Positions 1-6,233 are shown, numbered from the stretch's first letter. The stretch is DNA of 7,666 nt from JBOHHR01 sp050740975 (GCA_050740975.1 JBOIEE010000319.1:1-7666); one strand, 5' to 3'. The notes: generated from the letters alone by a model not told the origin. Numbers and translations: made by a program.

Positions 1-125
1 AAGGCTGTATGCATTACGGGCTCATACCCACGATGCCCGAGGAGCGCCTACGCCCCCTCATGCAACGCTTCGCCGCAATGCTCCTCGAACATTGCACCTT
101 CTCAGAGGTGTTCGGTTATGTGTAA
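1..125 (+). CDS. C-terminal end of an unrecognised protein (partial)
   Basis: The third plus frame is open from the window edge to a TAA at 123-125, giving the last 40 residues of a protein whose start lies outside the window. The tail has a mixed, protein-like composition: hydrophobic residues alternate with charged ones in an amphipathic stretch (MPEERLRPLMQRFAAMLLEH), and it ends in FGYV. The other two forward frames read as Cys/Pro/Arg-rich noise, which favours this frame. I do not recognise the family and propose no function. No terminator hairpin is evident after the stop. The gene ends only 15 bp before the decayed integrase remnant on the opposite strand, so it may border, or belong to, an old insertion. 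The call rests on composition alone. Confidence 0.45.
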   Translation, partial: GCMHYGLIPTMPEERLRPLMQRFAAMLLEHCTFSEVFGYV

Positions 126-139
126 ATATGAGGGGATGG

Positions 140-404
140 CTAAGGGTTGCGACACAAACCGCGTTGCTTTAGGTAGGCCAACATAAGCTCCTCAAATGTC
201 CGACTCGGTTGCTCGCCCCAACGCCGAGAGCGGTGCACTTCGAGTCCCTCAGCTAAGAGCGCCTCCGCCTCCCTCCTCCCCTCAACGGACTTACGGTATC
301 CCAGTAGAGCATCTGATTCGCGCGCCGTTTGCGTCGGTGGAAGATGCTCAGTAGAAGGCGGAATCGGAACACTCGTAGATTCCGTCGAGATCTTGTTCGT
401 TCAT
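140..404 (-). pseudogene. Decayed N-terminal fragment of a phage-type integrase (tyrosine recombinase)
   Basis: Reading from ATG at 404, the protein starts MNEQDLDGIYECSDSAFY, hits TGA at 348-350, then continues in the same frame as ASSTDANGARIRCSTGIP to TAA at 291-293. Skipping one base near 291 moves into a frame reading EAEALLAEGLEVH, then RRWGEQPSRTFEELMLAYL, to a TAG at 140-142. Integrase N-termini of phages and genomic islands typically run Y/W-x-DANGxRxRxSTGT, then EAExLL, then RxGExPxRTFEE, so the order of motifs fits this family well. The TGA sits where these proteins usually have Trp, so TGG to TGA is the simplest explanation. The catalytic domain with its R-H-R-Y residues is absent. 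AAGGAG lies directly against the ATG. The gene is dead as read: one nonsense codon, one frameshift and a 3' truncation. Confidence 0.6.
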
Positions 405-442
405 CTCCTTTCCGCGCACGCCAGACCCCGCGCAGCCTGGTA

Positions 443-553
443 TTATGCGCGTGCGTCATTTTGTTTATCCACCCACGCCTGCACGGCCTCCGGGAGCGTA
501 AGCAGCAGCCGCTCACAATCGAGCCCCATACCTTCAGAACGTAATTTGTTCAT
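443..553 (-). CDS. Possible small protein, 36 residues, upstream of the integrase remnant
   Basis: ATG at 551-553 opens a 36-residue frame ending with TAA at 443-445. The product starts MNKLRSEGMGLDCERLLLTL and continues PEAVQAWVDKQNDARA. The segment RLLLTLPEAVQAWVDKQ resembles the strand-plus-first-helix pattern of Arc-type ribbon-helix-helix DNA-binding proteins (short hydrophobic strand, LP, then an amphipathic helix). It is too short to hold the second helix, so it could be a broken gene or chance. No good Shine-Dalgarno sequence precedes it. It lies 38 bp upstream of the integrase remnant on the same strand, a place where elements often encode small regulators or excisionases. The function is not assigned. 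Confidence 0.3.
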   Translation of the reverse strand: MNKLRSEGMGLDCERLLLTLPEAVQAWVDKQNDARA

Positions 554-788
554 CGAACCGCGCCTGGCGTCTCCTGGAGCGCCTGGGGCCCCCGGTTGCC
601 AGTAGCGCGCTTTCTCACCGAGAGCACTAGTGCGCCACGATTATTAGGTATCGCTCCCGTCGATGCAACCCGATCGCGGCAGTCGGCTTGTCGAAAATTC
701 GCGCTTAGGTTAACGTTACGGCAAACAAAGAAGACCCAGTTCCTCATCACCGCGGTTTCCCACAAGAACGAGTCGAGGAAAAACGACG
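554..788. other. Region without a supportable gene, upstream of mtdA
   Basis: Open frames here give Arg- or Pro-rich products without recognisable motifs, and I take them as non-coding or decayed element DNA. The region should hold the mtdA promoter, but no convincing sigma-70 pair is visible. The best candidate, TTGTCG at 688-693 with TAACGT at 711-716 (17-bp spacer), matches weakly. Short AT-richer tracts occur at 691-735. No tRNA or riboswitch fold was recognised. Confidence 0.4.
775..779 (+). promoter_or_regulatory. Ribosome binding site of mtdA
   Basis: GAGGA lies nine bases before the ATG at 789. It supports that start over any upstream one, and the predicted N-terminus (MKKLLFLLDTD) matches the known MtdA N-terminus. 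Confidence 0.6.
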
Positions 789-1664
789 ATGAAAAAGCTA
801 TTATTCCTTTTAGACACCGACCCCATGCCGAGCGTTTTCGACACCGTGGTCGCCTACGACGGAGGCGCCGACCAAGTGACGGGCTACGGCGGATTAACCC
901 CTGAGAACATCGGTACCATCGTAGACGGGGCGATATTCACCCGTTCCCCCAAAGAGAAGCAGTACACAGCTTTATTCGTGGGAGGCAGCGATCTCGCCAA
1001 GGGGCAGGAGTTGCTGCAAGCGGTAAAGAAAAGGTTCTTCGCCAACTTCCGCGTCTCCGTGATGTTGGATAGCAATGGGAGCAATACCACGGCTGCATCG
1101 GGTGTGGTGCAACTGGTGCAAGCCGCTGGTAACAATGTGCGGGGCAAACGCGCCGTGGTGCTGGCGGGTACCGGCCCCGTGGGGCAGCGAGCGGCTGCCC
1201 TGCTCGCCCAGGAAGGTGCGCATGTAACCCTAACCTCACGCCATATGGGGCGGGCGCAACACGCCTGTGAGCTGATGAAAGCGCGTTTCGGAGTCGATCT
1301 GACACCCTTCGAGGCCAATGACGAGGCCTCGTTCACTCAGGTGCTGGCCGGGGCTCAAGTGCTCTACGCGACCGGCGCCGCCGGCGCCCAACTGCTCACG
1401 GAACAACAATGGAGGGATCACCCCGATCTGCGGTTCATGGCTGACGCTAACGCCACGCCTCCCTTAGGCATCGAGGGCGTGGATATGATGGATAAAGGCG
1501 TAGAACGCCACGGCAAGATCGTCATCGGCGGGATCGGAGTCGGCGGTCTAAAGCTAAAGTTACATCGCGTATGTATCGGCCGTTTGTTCGACCGTCATGA
1601 CCAAAACCTAGACGCTGAGGAAATCTATGCGCTGGCCAAGGAAATGGCGCAACCGGAATGGTGA
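789..1664 (+). CDS. mtdA: NAD(P)-dependent methylene-H4MPT / methylene-H4F dehydrogenase, MtdA type
   Basis: This cytoplasmic enzyme of one-carbon metabolism oxidises methylene-tetrahydromethanopterin or methylene-tetrahydrofolate to the methenyl form, in MtdA with NADP+. The 291-residue protein matches the family's usual length (about 290). The N-terminus DTDPMPSVFDTVVAYDGGAD (9-28), then TGYGGLTPEN (31-40) and MLDSNGSNTTAA (92-103), are close to Methylobacterium MtdA as I recall it and unlike MtdB. The Rossmann loop is GTGPVG at 127-132. Ser150-Arg151 after the second strand suits the NADP 2'-phosphate. The C-terminus GGLKLKLHRVCIGRLF (252-267) and DAEEIYALAKEMA (275-287) is also MtdA-like. 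fch, mch and fae are not adjacent, so the gene stands alone here. MtdA usually implies a methylotroph. Cofactor and pterin preference are inferred. Confidence 0.93.
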   Translation: MKKLLFLLDTDPMPSVFDTVVAYDGGADQVTGYGGLTPENIGTIVDGAIFTRSPKEKQYTALFVGGSDLAKGQELLQAVKKRFFANFRVSVMLDSNGSNTTAASGVVQLVQAAGNNVRGKRAVVLAGTGPVGQRAAALLAQEGAHVTLTSRHMGRAQHACELMKARFGVDLTPFEANDEASFTQVLAGAQVLYATGAAGAQLLTEQQWRDHPDLRFMADANATPPLGIEGVDMMDKGVERHGKIVIGGIGVGGLKLKLHRVCIGRLFDRHDQNLDAEEIYALAKEMAQPEW

Positions 1665-1671
1665 TCTGGCG

Positions 1672-1688
1672 GTAGCTGATGGAGCTAC
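1672..1688 (+). repeat. Short perfect inverted repeat between mtdA and the SRAP gene
   Basis: GTAGCT and AGCTAC flank a 5-base loop, eight bases after the mtdA stop. No T tract follows, so this is a weak hairpin rather than a standard terminator. It could slow or protect mRNA ends, or be chance. Confidence 0.25.
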
Positions 1689-1712
1689 GCTATTGCTGTC
1701 GAATTAACCCCC

Positions 1713-2393
1713 GTGTGTGGCCGATTTGCCCTTCATGCCGCCTCCGATGAGCTTGCTGCTCTGTTTTTACTAGCAGCGCGACCCGAGATAAAGCCCCGGT
1801 ACAATATCGCGCCCAGCCAACCGATCGCCGTTGTGGGGGTGGCTAGGGGGCTCGTGAGCATGCGCTGGGGGATCACGCCGGTTTGGTCTGAGCGCGATCG
1901 ACGCCCTCCCCTGCTAATAAATGCAAGAAGCGAAACCCTCGATCGCAAGCCAAGCTTTCGCGACGCCTTTCGGCGGCGACGATGCCTGGTCCCCGCCAGC
2001 GGATTCTACGAATGGAAGCGCAGCGAGAAACCGCCTCGGCCTTATTACATTTCTCGCCAAGACGGACAAGCCTTCGCCTTCGCCGCGATTTGGCAGCGCG
2101 AACCTGACACGCCGGCCTGCGCGCTGCTGACCCAAGCGGCGCTGGGATCTCTGTGTGACATCCACCAGCGCATGCCGGTGATCCTTAGCCCTGAGGACTA
2201 CTCCAGCTGGCTCGATCCAAGCCTAAACGATAGCACACTCTTGCGCGGCATCCTGCAGCACGGGTTCATGGACGGGCTTGCGGCACACCCGGTAAGCCAT
2301 CGCGTTAACGACCCCCGCAACGACGATCCGTCATGCCTCTCGGCCCTGCCCTCTTTCCAGGAAAATTCGCCGCAACATGCGCATGCGCTTTAA
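1713..2393 (+). CDS. SRAP-family protein (YedK/HMCES-like), abasic-site crosslinking
   Basis: SRAP proteins protect abasic sites in single-stranded DNA. After removal of Met1, Cys2 forms a thiazolidine crosslink with the open sugar. The start is GTG at 1713, fixed by the required MCGRF N-terminus with the codon for Cys2 next to it. The other family landmarks are present: PRYNIAPSQ (28-36), RWGITPVW (51-58), NARSET (70-75), the catalytic Glu in GFYEW (97-101, Glu100) and the His in IHQRMPVIL (150-158, His151). At 226 residues it has normal length. There is no clear Shine-Dalgarno sequence, so translation may be weak or depend on the upstream gene. It lies 48 bp after mtdA, and its 3' end overlaps the Sel1/SPOR gene by 17 bp. 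The biochemical role comes from family knowledge. Confidence 0.93.
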   Translation: MCGRFALHAASDELAALFLLAARPEIKPRYNIAPSQPIAVVGVARGLVSMRWGITPVWSERDRRPPLLINARSETLDRKPSFRDAFRRRRCLVPASGFYEWKRSEKPPRPYYISRQDGQAFAFAAIWQREPDTPACALLTQAALGSLCDIHQRMPVILSPEDYSSWLDPSLNDSTLLRGILQHGFMDGLAAHPVSHRVNDPRNDDPSCLSALPSFQENSPQHAHAL

Positions 2394-3441
2394 ACGATAC
2401 AGGCTAGGTATCATCTTGGGCATGGCCATCAGCGCCGCAATGGCGGCGGTTCTAGAGGAAGGGCAAGGGTATTATGCCAATAAGGAGTATGGCCAAGCCT
2501 GGCGGATCCTTAAACCGCTGGCAGAGAGCGGGGATGCAGAAGCCCAGCTGCTGGTGGCGGATATGTACCGCCAGGGTTTGGGAGTGACCCCCACAGAGCA
2601 GGAAGCCATTCGATGGTATCGAAAAGCAGCGGAAAACGGGGTCCCAGAAGCCCAGCTTGCGGTGGCAGCCGCCTACTTCAAAGGCAAAACGCTACCCTAC
2701 AGTCTGGAGCAGGCGATTGCGTGGTGGAGCCGCGCGGCAAGCGCTGGCCTGGCAGCCGCCCAGTACAACTTGGGGTTGGTGTATGCTCGGGGAATGGGTA
2801 CTGGCAGGGACGACCGTGGCGCTCGAGAGTGGTTCGAGAAAGCCGCCGGTCAAGGACACAGCGGGGCTCAATTTGCACTGGGCGTTATGTACGCCTTTGG
2901 CCAGGGCACAGAATGGGATGTCGCCAAGGCAGCCCAATGGTTTCAACAAGCGGCGGAACACGGTATGCCAGAAGCGCAGTATAACGTGGCCGCCTTAGCC
3001 AAGGCCGAGCAAGAACGGCCCCCTCAAGAAGCACAGCAATCGCGCCGCGAGCTCCCGGAACGAAGACTGACCACGGCGTACGAAACGCTGGCCAATATCC
3101 ATGCACAAAGCGCATCCAACGGGATCAAGGCCGAGTCGTGGATCCGGGCACGCCAGCCATCCCAATTTACCGTCCAGCTTGCCACTACTACGGACGAAGA
3201 CACCATTATCCCTTTTATCAAAAGCCAGACTTTAGATCAGGATCTGGCTTACTTTCGGGTAAAGGGTGCGGGTCCGGCCCACTACGTCATCATTTACGGG
3301 GAGTTTCAAACTGGCCAGGACGCTCGCGGCGCCCTCGCTCAGTTACCGGCGCACCTGTTGCCGGCCAAACCGCTGGTGCGTTCATTTCGACAGGTGCGGA
3401 AGATGATGGCTTATTCCAGTGAAAAGGCTGCCACACCCTAG
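2377..3441 (+). CDS. Secreted Sel1-repeat protein with C-terminal SPOR domain
   Basis: This is probably a periplasmic or envelope protein that binds peptidoglycan. The 354 residues begin with a basic N-terminus and hydrophobic stretch (about 7-24, ending AAMAA), which is a signal peptide or anchor. Four Sel1-like helical repeats follow at about 53-88, 89-124, 125-160 and 161-196, with the repeat pattern EAQ...Y..G.G......A..W..KAA..G. A Gln/Glu/Arg-rich linker (about 208-230) leads to a SPOR domain at about 260-342: SQFTVQLAT, a second repeat half YVIIYGEF, and PLVRSFRQVRK at its end. SPOR domains bind denuded glycan strands at the septum. The start at 2377 lies inside the SRAP gene, with AGGA 14 bases upstream, so expression may depend on coupling. 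The next Met, two codons on, is an alternative. The partner protein is unknown. Confidence 0.9.
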   Translation: MRMRFKRYRLGIILGMAISAAMAAVLEEGQGYYANKEYGQAWRILKPLAESGDAEAQLLVADMYRQGLGVTPTEQEAIRWYRKAAENGVPEAQLAVAAAYFKGKTLPYSLEQAIAWWSRAASAGLAAAQYNLGLVYARGMGTGRDDRGAREWFEKAAGQGHSGAQFALGVMYAFGQGTEWDVAKAAQWFQQAAEHGMPEAQYNVAALAKAEQERPPQEAQQSRRELPERRLTTAYETLANIHAQSASNGIKAESWIRARQPSQFTVQLATTTDEDTIIPFIKSQTLDQDLAYFRVKGAGPAHYVIIYGEFQTGQDARGALAQLPAHLLPAKPLVRSFRQVRKMMAYSSEKAATP

Positions 3442-3509
3442 CCTGGATCTCACACCAAGGGGATGGGAAAAGGCCGCTACGGGGTGTGCGCCATGGCTGA
3501 CAGGCGGCC

Positions 3510-3535
3510 ACCGCGAAGGCAGCCGACCGCGGTTT
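3510..3535 (+). terminator. Weak candidate terminator after the Sel1/SPOR gene
   Basis: ACCGCG (3510-3515) and CGCGGT (3528-3533) form a perfect 6-bp GC-rich stem with a 12-base loop, but only three T residues follow. It lies about 70 bp after the stop, in the gap between convergent genes. The 222-bp gap otherwise shows no gene. Confidence 0.25.
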
Positions 3536-3610
3536 GGTAGGTGACAAAAGCTCTTCCAAACTACCTGCTTCGTAACATGATGAGCGAGTGGCGTGAAACG
3601 TAACGTAGCT

Positions 3611-3664
3611 AAAACGCGCGCAGTGAGATGTGCAAGCTGGGGGACACCAGGCTCGCGTGCGCGC
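3611..3664 (-). terminator. Candidate terminator of the histidine kinase transcript
   Basis: On the minus strand, GCGCGCA starts at the last base of the kinase stop codon, and its complement TGCGCGC ends at 3616. GTTTT follows (AAAA at 3611-3614 on the plus strand). The loop is about 36 bases and can hold an inner CTGG/CCAG stem. The layout suits a factor-independent terminator, but the loop is long and the T tract short. Confidence 0.35.
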
Positions 3665-4932
3665 TAGCATGCCGGCATAGAGACCACCACCTCGAGGCCC
3701 GGCTGGGCGTTACGCAGGCTCAGCGAGCCACCGTGTGCCTCTGCTATCTGGAGGCAGAGGTAGAGCCCGAGCCCCACGCCGCCGCTCGCGCGAGTGCGCG
3801 CCTGATCGGTGCGATAGAAGGGCTTCGCTAACTGTGTCAAATGCTCGTCCGTGACGCCCGGCCCGAAGTCGCGCACGGATAAGAGCACCCGATCCGATTC
3901 GATCGCAGTGCTTGCGATTGGCGGCTTGGTGGCCTCGCCGCCGTAGCGCAGGGCGTTGTCGACGAGGTTGTGCAACAGCAGTTGCAGCCGAGTTCCATCC
4001 AGCATCATCGTCGGTAAACGCGGTGCAAGCTCTAGCTCGAGCTTGCCATCGGCAAGCGGGTCGGCCAAGGCCTCGTCAATGAGGGTGTTCAGGTCAGTCG
4101 GTTCCCGATGCAGGACCACGTGTCGATCGTTCAGCCGCTCGCCCTCGAGCAACTTCTCGATCAGATCGCGCATCACCGCCAGGTCCCGCAGCAGGGCGTC
4201 GCGCTCCCCGCACTCCGCAAGAAGCTCGGTATTCAGGCGTGCCCTGGCGAGGGGCGAGCGCAGCTCGTGGCTGATGGCCAGCAGCAACTGGCGTTTGGCA
4301 TCCAGCATACGCTGGATATCTTCGGCCATGGCGTTGACCTCGGAAGCGAGATCGCCGAGCTCATCGTCGCGGCGCTTGGGGATCGGCTGCGAGAAATCGC
4401 CGCTTCCGAAGCGGATTGTGCCTGCGCGGATATCGTCCAACGGCAGAAACAGGCGCCTCACCAACCAGTAGCTCGCCGCCGTCAGCAGCGCCGCCAGGGT
4501 AACGGTCCCTATGATCGCCGGCCGGCCTTCGCGATCGGGTTGCGGAAAGCGAAACAGGATGCGATGCCCGTCGCCCAATACACGCAGGTGCACCAACGGG
4601 CGCTGCCTGCCGCCGGCACGGCCGCCCGCGCCATCTACATCGCCATCGGGGTGCGACGACCAATTGACCTTAGGCCCGCGGATGATGATCTTCAGAGGCA
4701 GACGCGCGACCAACACCCGTGCCCGCTTGATGCTCGGTGGGGTACCTATCTCGTCGGCAAGGGCATCGATATGATGCTCGATATGGGGGCGCATGACGTC
4801 GTGGAAGTTGCGGGACAGCGCCAGCCTCATCCCGTATAGGAACGCCGCGGCGAGCACCACGGCGAGAAACAAATGCAGAACCGTAAGCCGTAGGCCAAGG
4901 GAACGCTGCAGGCGTCGGAGCAATGCTCTCAC
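3664..4932 (-). CDS. Membrane sensor histidine kinase, CpxA/EnvZ-like
   Basis: This kinase senses an envelope signal, autophosphorylates and passes phosphate to the adjacent OmpR-type regulator. The 422 residues show transmembrane segment 1 (about 17-38), a periplasmic domain (about 39-138), transmembrane segment 2 (about 139-162) and a HAMP linker (about 160-211). The dimerisation/phosphoacceptor helix carries SHELRSPL, with His222. The ATPase domain has the N box HNLVDNALRYG (321-331), G1 DFGPGV (355-360) and G2 GGVGLGLYL (384-392). All key residues are present. The sensor domain holds His44, His50, His53 and His54 close to membrane segment 1, and a Gly-rich loop (101-108). The start is GTG at 4930-4932, overlapping the regulator's TGA as GTGA, so translation is coupled. 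It resembles kinases paired with Spy/CpxP proteins, but the ligand is unknown. Confidence 0.93.
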   Translation of the reverse strand: MRALLRRLQRSLGLRLTVLHLFLAVVLAAAFLYGMRLALSRNFHDVMRPHIEHHIDALADEIGTPPSIKRARVLVARLPLKIIIRGPKVNWSSHPDGDVDGAGGRAGGRQRPLVHLRVLGDGHRILFRFPQPDREGRPAIIGTVTLAALLTAASYWLVRRLFLPLDDIRAGTIRFGSGDFSQPIPKRRDDELGDLASEVNAMAEDIQRMLDAKRQLLLAISHELRSPLARARLNTELLAECGERDALLRDLAVMRDLIEKLLEGERLNDRHVVLHREPTDLNTLIDEALADPLADGKLELELAPRLPTMMLDGTRLQLLLHNLVDNALRYGGEATKPPIASTAIESDRVLLSVRDFGPGVTDEHLTQLAKPFYRTDQARTRASGGVGLGLYLCLQIAEAHGGSLSLRNAQPGLEVVVSMPAC

Positions 4933-5600
4933 CTGCGCGCCTCGGCGAAGGTATAACCGGCGTTCCGCAGGGTCCTGATACAGTCGAGCGGTTCGAGTTT
5001 CTTGCGCAAGCGGCTCACCAGGATGTCTACGGCACGGGTATAGAGATCGGCTTCCGTACCGCGCAGGCGGTTCAGTATCTCATCGCGGCTGAAGACCTTT
5101 TTTGGCTCCGATGCGAGCAGCCTGAGAAGCTCGAACTCGGTGCCGGTGAGATCCACCAACTCGCCTTGCCGCAGCACCTCCCGGCGTTCGAGATCGATCT
5201 CGATGCCTTCGAAGACGAGCCGCTGCCGCGGTGCCCCGCGCCGCTCCCGACGCAAGATGGACTGAATCCGAGCCACCAGCTCGCGCGGCTCGAAGGGTTT
5301 CGCGAGATAATCGTCGGCGCCGATCTCAAGTCCTGCCACGCGATCCGGCAATTCACCGCGAGCGGTGAGCATGATGATGGGAATGTCGCTCTCCTTGCGA
5401 ACGGTTCGACACAGCTCGAACCCGTCCATCTCGGGCAACATGACATCGAGGATCGCGGCGTCGAAGGCCTCTGTCCGCAGCCGCGCGAGGCCGACGCTGG
5501 GAAGCGTAGCACTCTCCAGCTCGAGGCCGAAATGCTGGAAATAGACGGTGAGCGGCACCGCTAATTGTTGGTCGTCGTCGACGAGCAGGATCCGGGACAT
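4929..5600 (-). CDS. OmpR/CpxR-family response regulator
   Basis: This DNA-binding regulator is activated by phosphorylation from the downstream kinase. I choose ATG at 5598-5600 (MSRILLVDDD), giving 223 residues, the normal length for the family. The frame could begin 51 bases upstream at a GTG, but that codon lies inside a terminator-like hairpin and would add an atypical N-terminus. The receiver domain (about 1-118) has Asp8-Asp9-Asp10, phosphoacceptor Asp52 in LDVMLPEMDG, Thr79 and Lys101 in KPF. The C-terminal winged helix (about 128-220) has LTGTEFELLRLLA (151-163), SRDEIL (171-176) and DILVSRLRKKL (192-202), and ends with the wing hairpin IRTLRNAGYTF. No strong Shine-Dalgarno sequence is seen. 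The neighbouring spy-like gene suggests a CpxR-like role in envelope stress, which is inference. Confidence 0.94.
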   Translation of the reverse strand: MSRILLVDDDQQLAVPLTVYFQHFGLELESATLPSVGLARLRTEAFDAAILDVMLPEMDGFELCRTVRKESDIPIIMLTARGELPDRVAGLEIGADDYLAKPFEPRELVARIQSILRRERRGAPRQRLVFEGIEIDLERREVLRQGELVDLTGTEFELLRLLASEPKKVFSRDEILNRLRGTEADLYTRAVDILVSRLRKKLEPLDCIRTLRNAGYTFAEARR

Positions 5601-5627
5601 AGCGCATTCTGGCAGCCCAGCGAGGCG

Positions 5628-5661
5628 AAAAACAGTGACGGCCCGGCACACCTGGCCGTCA
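5628..5661 (-). terminator. Intrinsic terminator or attenuator between the spy-like gene and the regulator
   Basis: On the minus strand TGACGGCC (5661-5654) and GGCCGTCA (5643-5636) form a perfect 8-bp stem with a 10-base loop. CTG and then five T residues (AAAAA at 5628-5632 on the plus strand) follow. This is the structure of a factor-independent terminator. It begins 18 bases after the spy-like stop and lies wholly before the regulator's ATG. Partial read-through would give much more Spy-like protein than regulator and kinase. Alternatively, the regulator has its own promoter nearby, but none is obvious. Confidence 0.65.
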
Positions 5662-5679
5662 TACCTAGAGGTGGAGAAA

Positions 5680-6195
5680 CTAATCCGCCTGATCGGCTTT
5701 GGGTTGGTGATCCCGGTGGCTATGACGCCGTTTTAGGAACTCCCGCGCCTTCTGCTGCTGCTCGGTGTTGAGGCTGTCGAAGAGATCGGCTGCGGCCGCG
5801 ATCAGCTCGGGGCCGCTGCTCTTTAGACGAGCCACCTTCTCGTTCAGGAGTTCCTGGGCCCCGTCGCGATCGAAGCCCTTGCCGGCGATAAGCGACTGAA
5901 TATGCCGGCCTTTCGAGTCGCCCATCATCGCCTTGTGCTGCTCGGAAAGCTTGTCGAATAAGGTTGACAGTTTCTGCTTCTGCGTGTCATCCAAGCCGAG
6001 CTGCGTGCTGATTCGCTCCATCCGTTTCGCTCGAAATTCGGCGTGCGCCTTGTCATCGTGCATCCACCTCTTGCCACAGCCATGAAAACCCTGGCCACGG
6101 TGTTCGCGATTCTGATCGGCGAGCACACTCGCGGCGCCCGCGATTAGGGAAGCTGCGCAAAGGCCAACTAATGATTGCTTGATCGACGGGGTCAT
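5680..6195 (-). CDS. Periplasmic Spy/CpxP-like protein with LTxxQ motifs
   Basis: Members of this family are small periplasmic helical proteins that act as chaperones (Spy) or as inhibitors of a sensor kinase (CpxP). Related CnrX and ZraP bind metals. The 171 residues begin with a signal peptide (about 1-26, cleavage likely after SVLA). Two degenerate LTxxQ repeats follow: LDDTQKQKL at 68-76 and LNTEQQQKAREFL at 142-154. They are about 74 residues apart, each on a charged helix, as in the family. The mature N-terminus is rich in His with one Cys (His33, His38, Cys40, His46, His51), and the tail reads RRHSHRDH. These could bind metal, but that is inference. The start at 6195 has a strong AAGGAG seven bases upstream. 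It is the first gene of the cluster with the regulator and kinase. In E. coli cpxP is divergent from cpxRA, whereas here all three run in one direction. Confidence 0.88.
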   Translation of the reverse strand: MTPSIKQSLVGLCAASLIAGAASVLADQNREHRGQGFHGCGKRWMHDDKAHAEFRAKRMERISTQLGLDDTQKQKLSTLFDKLSEQHKAMMGDSKGRHIQSLIAGKGFDRDGAQELLNEKVARLKSSGPELIAAAADLFDSLNTEQQQKAREFLKRRHSHRDHQPKADQAD

Positions 6196-6202
6196 GCGGT
6201 AT

Positions 6203-6208
6203 CTCCTT
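6203..6208 (-). promoter_or_regulatory. Strong ribosome binding site of the spy-like gene
   Basis: AAGGAG (CTCCTT on the plus strand) lies seven bases before the ATG. It is the best Shine-Dalgarno sequence in the window and fits high expression of this periplasmic protein compared with the regulator, which lacks one. Confidence 0.8.
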
Positions 6209-6233
6209 TAAGATTGATTTTGACAGGGTGGCA

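Noticed and set aside
253..516. Open frame of 87 residues on the minus strand
   Set aside because: It is extremely Arg-rich and overlaps the better-supported integrase remnant and small ORF in other frames; it looks like a high-GC shadow.
540..570. GGTTCGAT on the minus strand, resembling a tRNA T-loop as an integration site
   Set aside because: No acceptor stem, anticodon arm or CCA end could be fitted around it.
688..716. TTGTCG and TAACGT as an mtdA promoter
   Set aside because: The 17-bp spacing is right, but the hexamers match poorly (about four and three of six), so it is not listed as a feature.
550..765. Open frame of 71 residues on the minus strand that ends in an ATGA overlap with the small ORF
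   Set aside because: The overlap looks like coupling, but the product has no recognisable motif and there is no ribosome binding site. I left it out as uncertain.
3956..4471. Ser/Arg-rich open frame of 171 residues on the plus strand
   Set aside because: It is fully inside the histidine kinase gene on the other strand, which has all its motifs; the composition is typical of an antisense shadow.
4108..4839. Open frame of 243 residues on the plus strand
   Set aside because: Antisense to the kinase; long only because of the high-GC codon pattern, and without motifs.
5601..5651. Extended start (GTG at 5651) for the response regulator
   Set aside because: It would add 17 atypical residues and lies inside the terminator-like hairpin; MSRILLVDDD is the usual start of the family.
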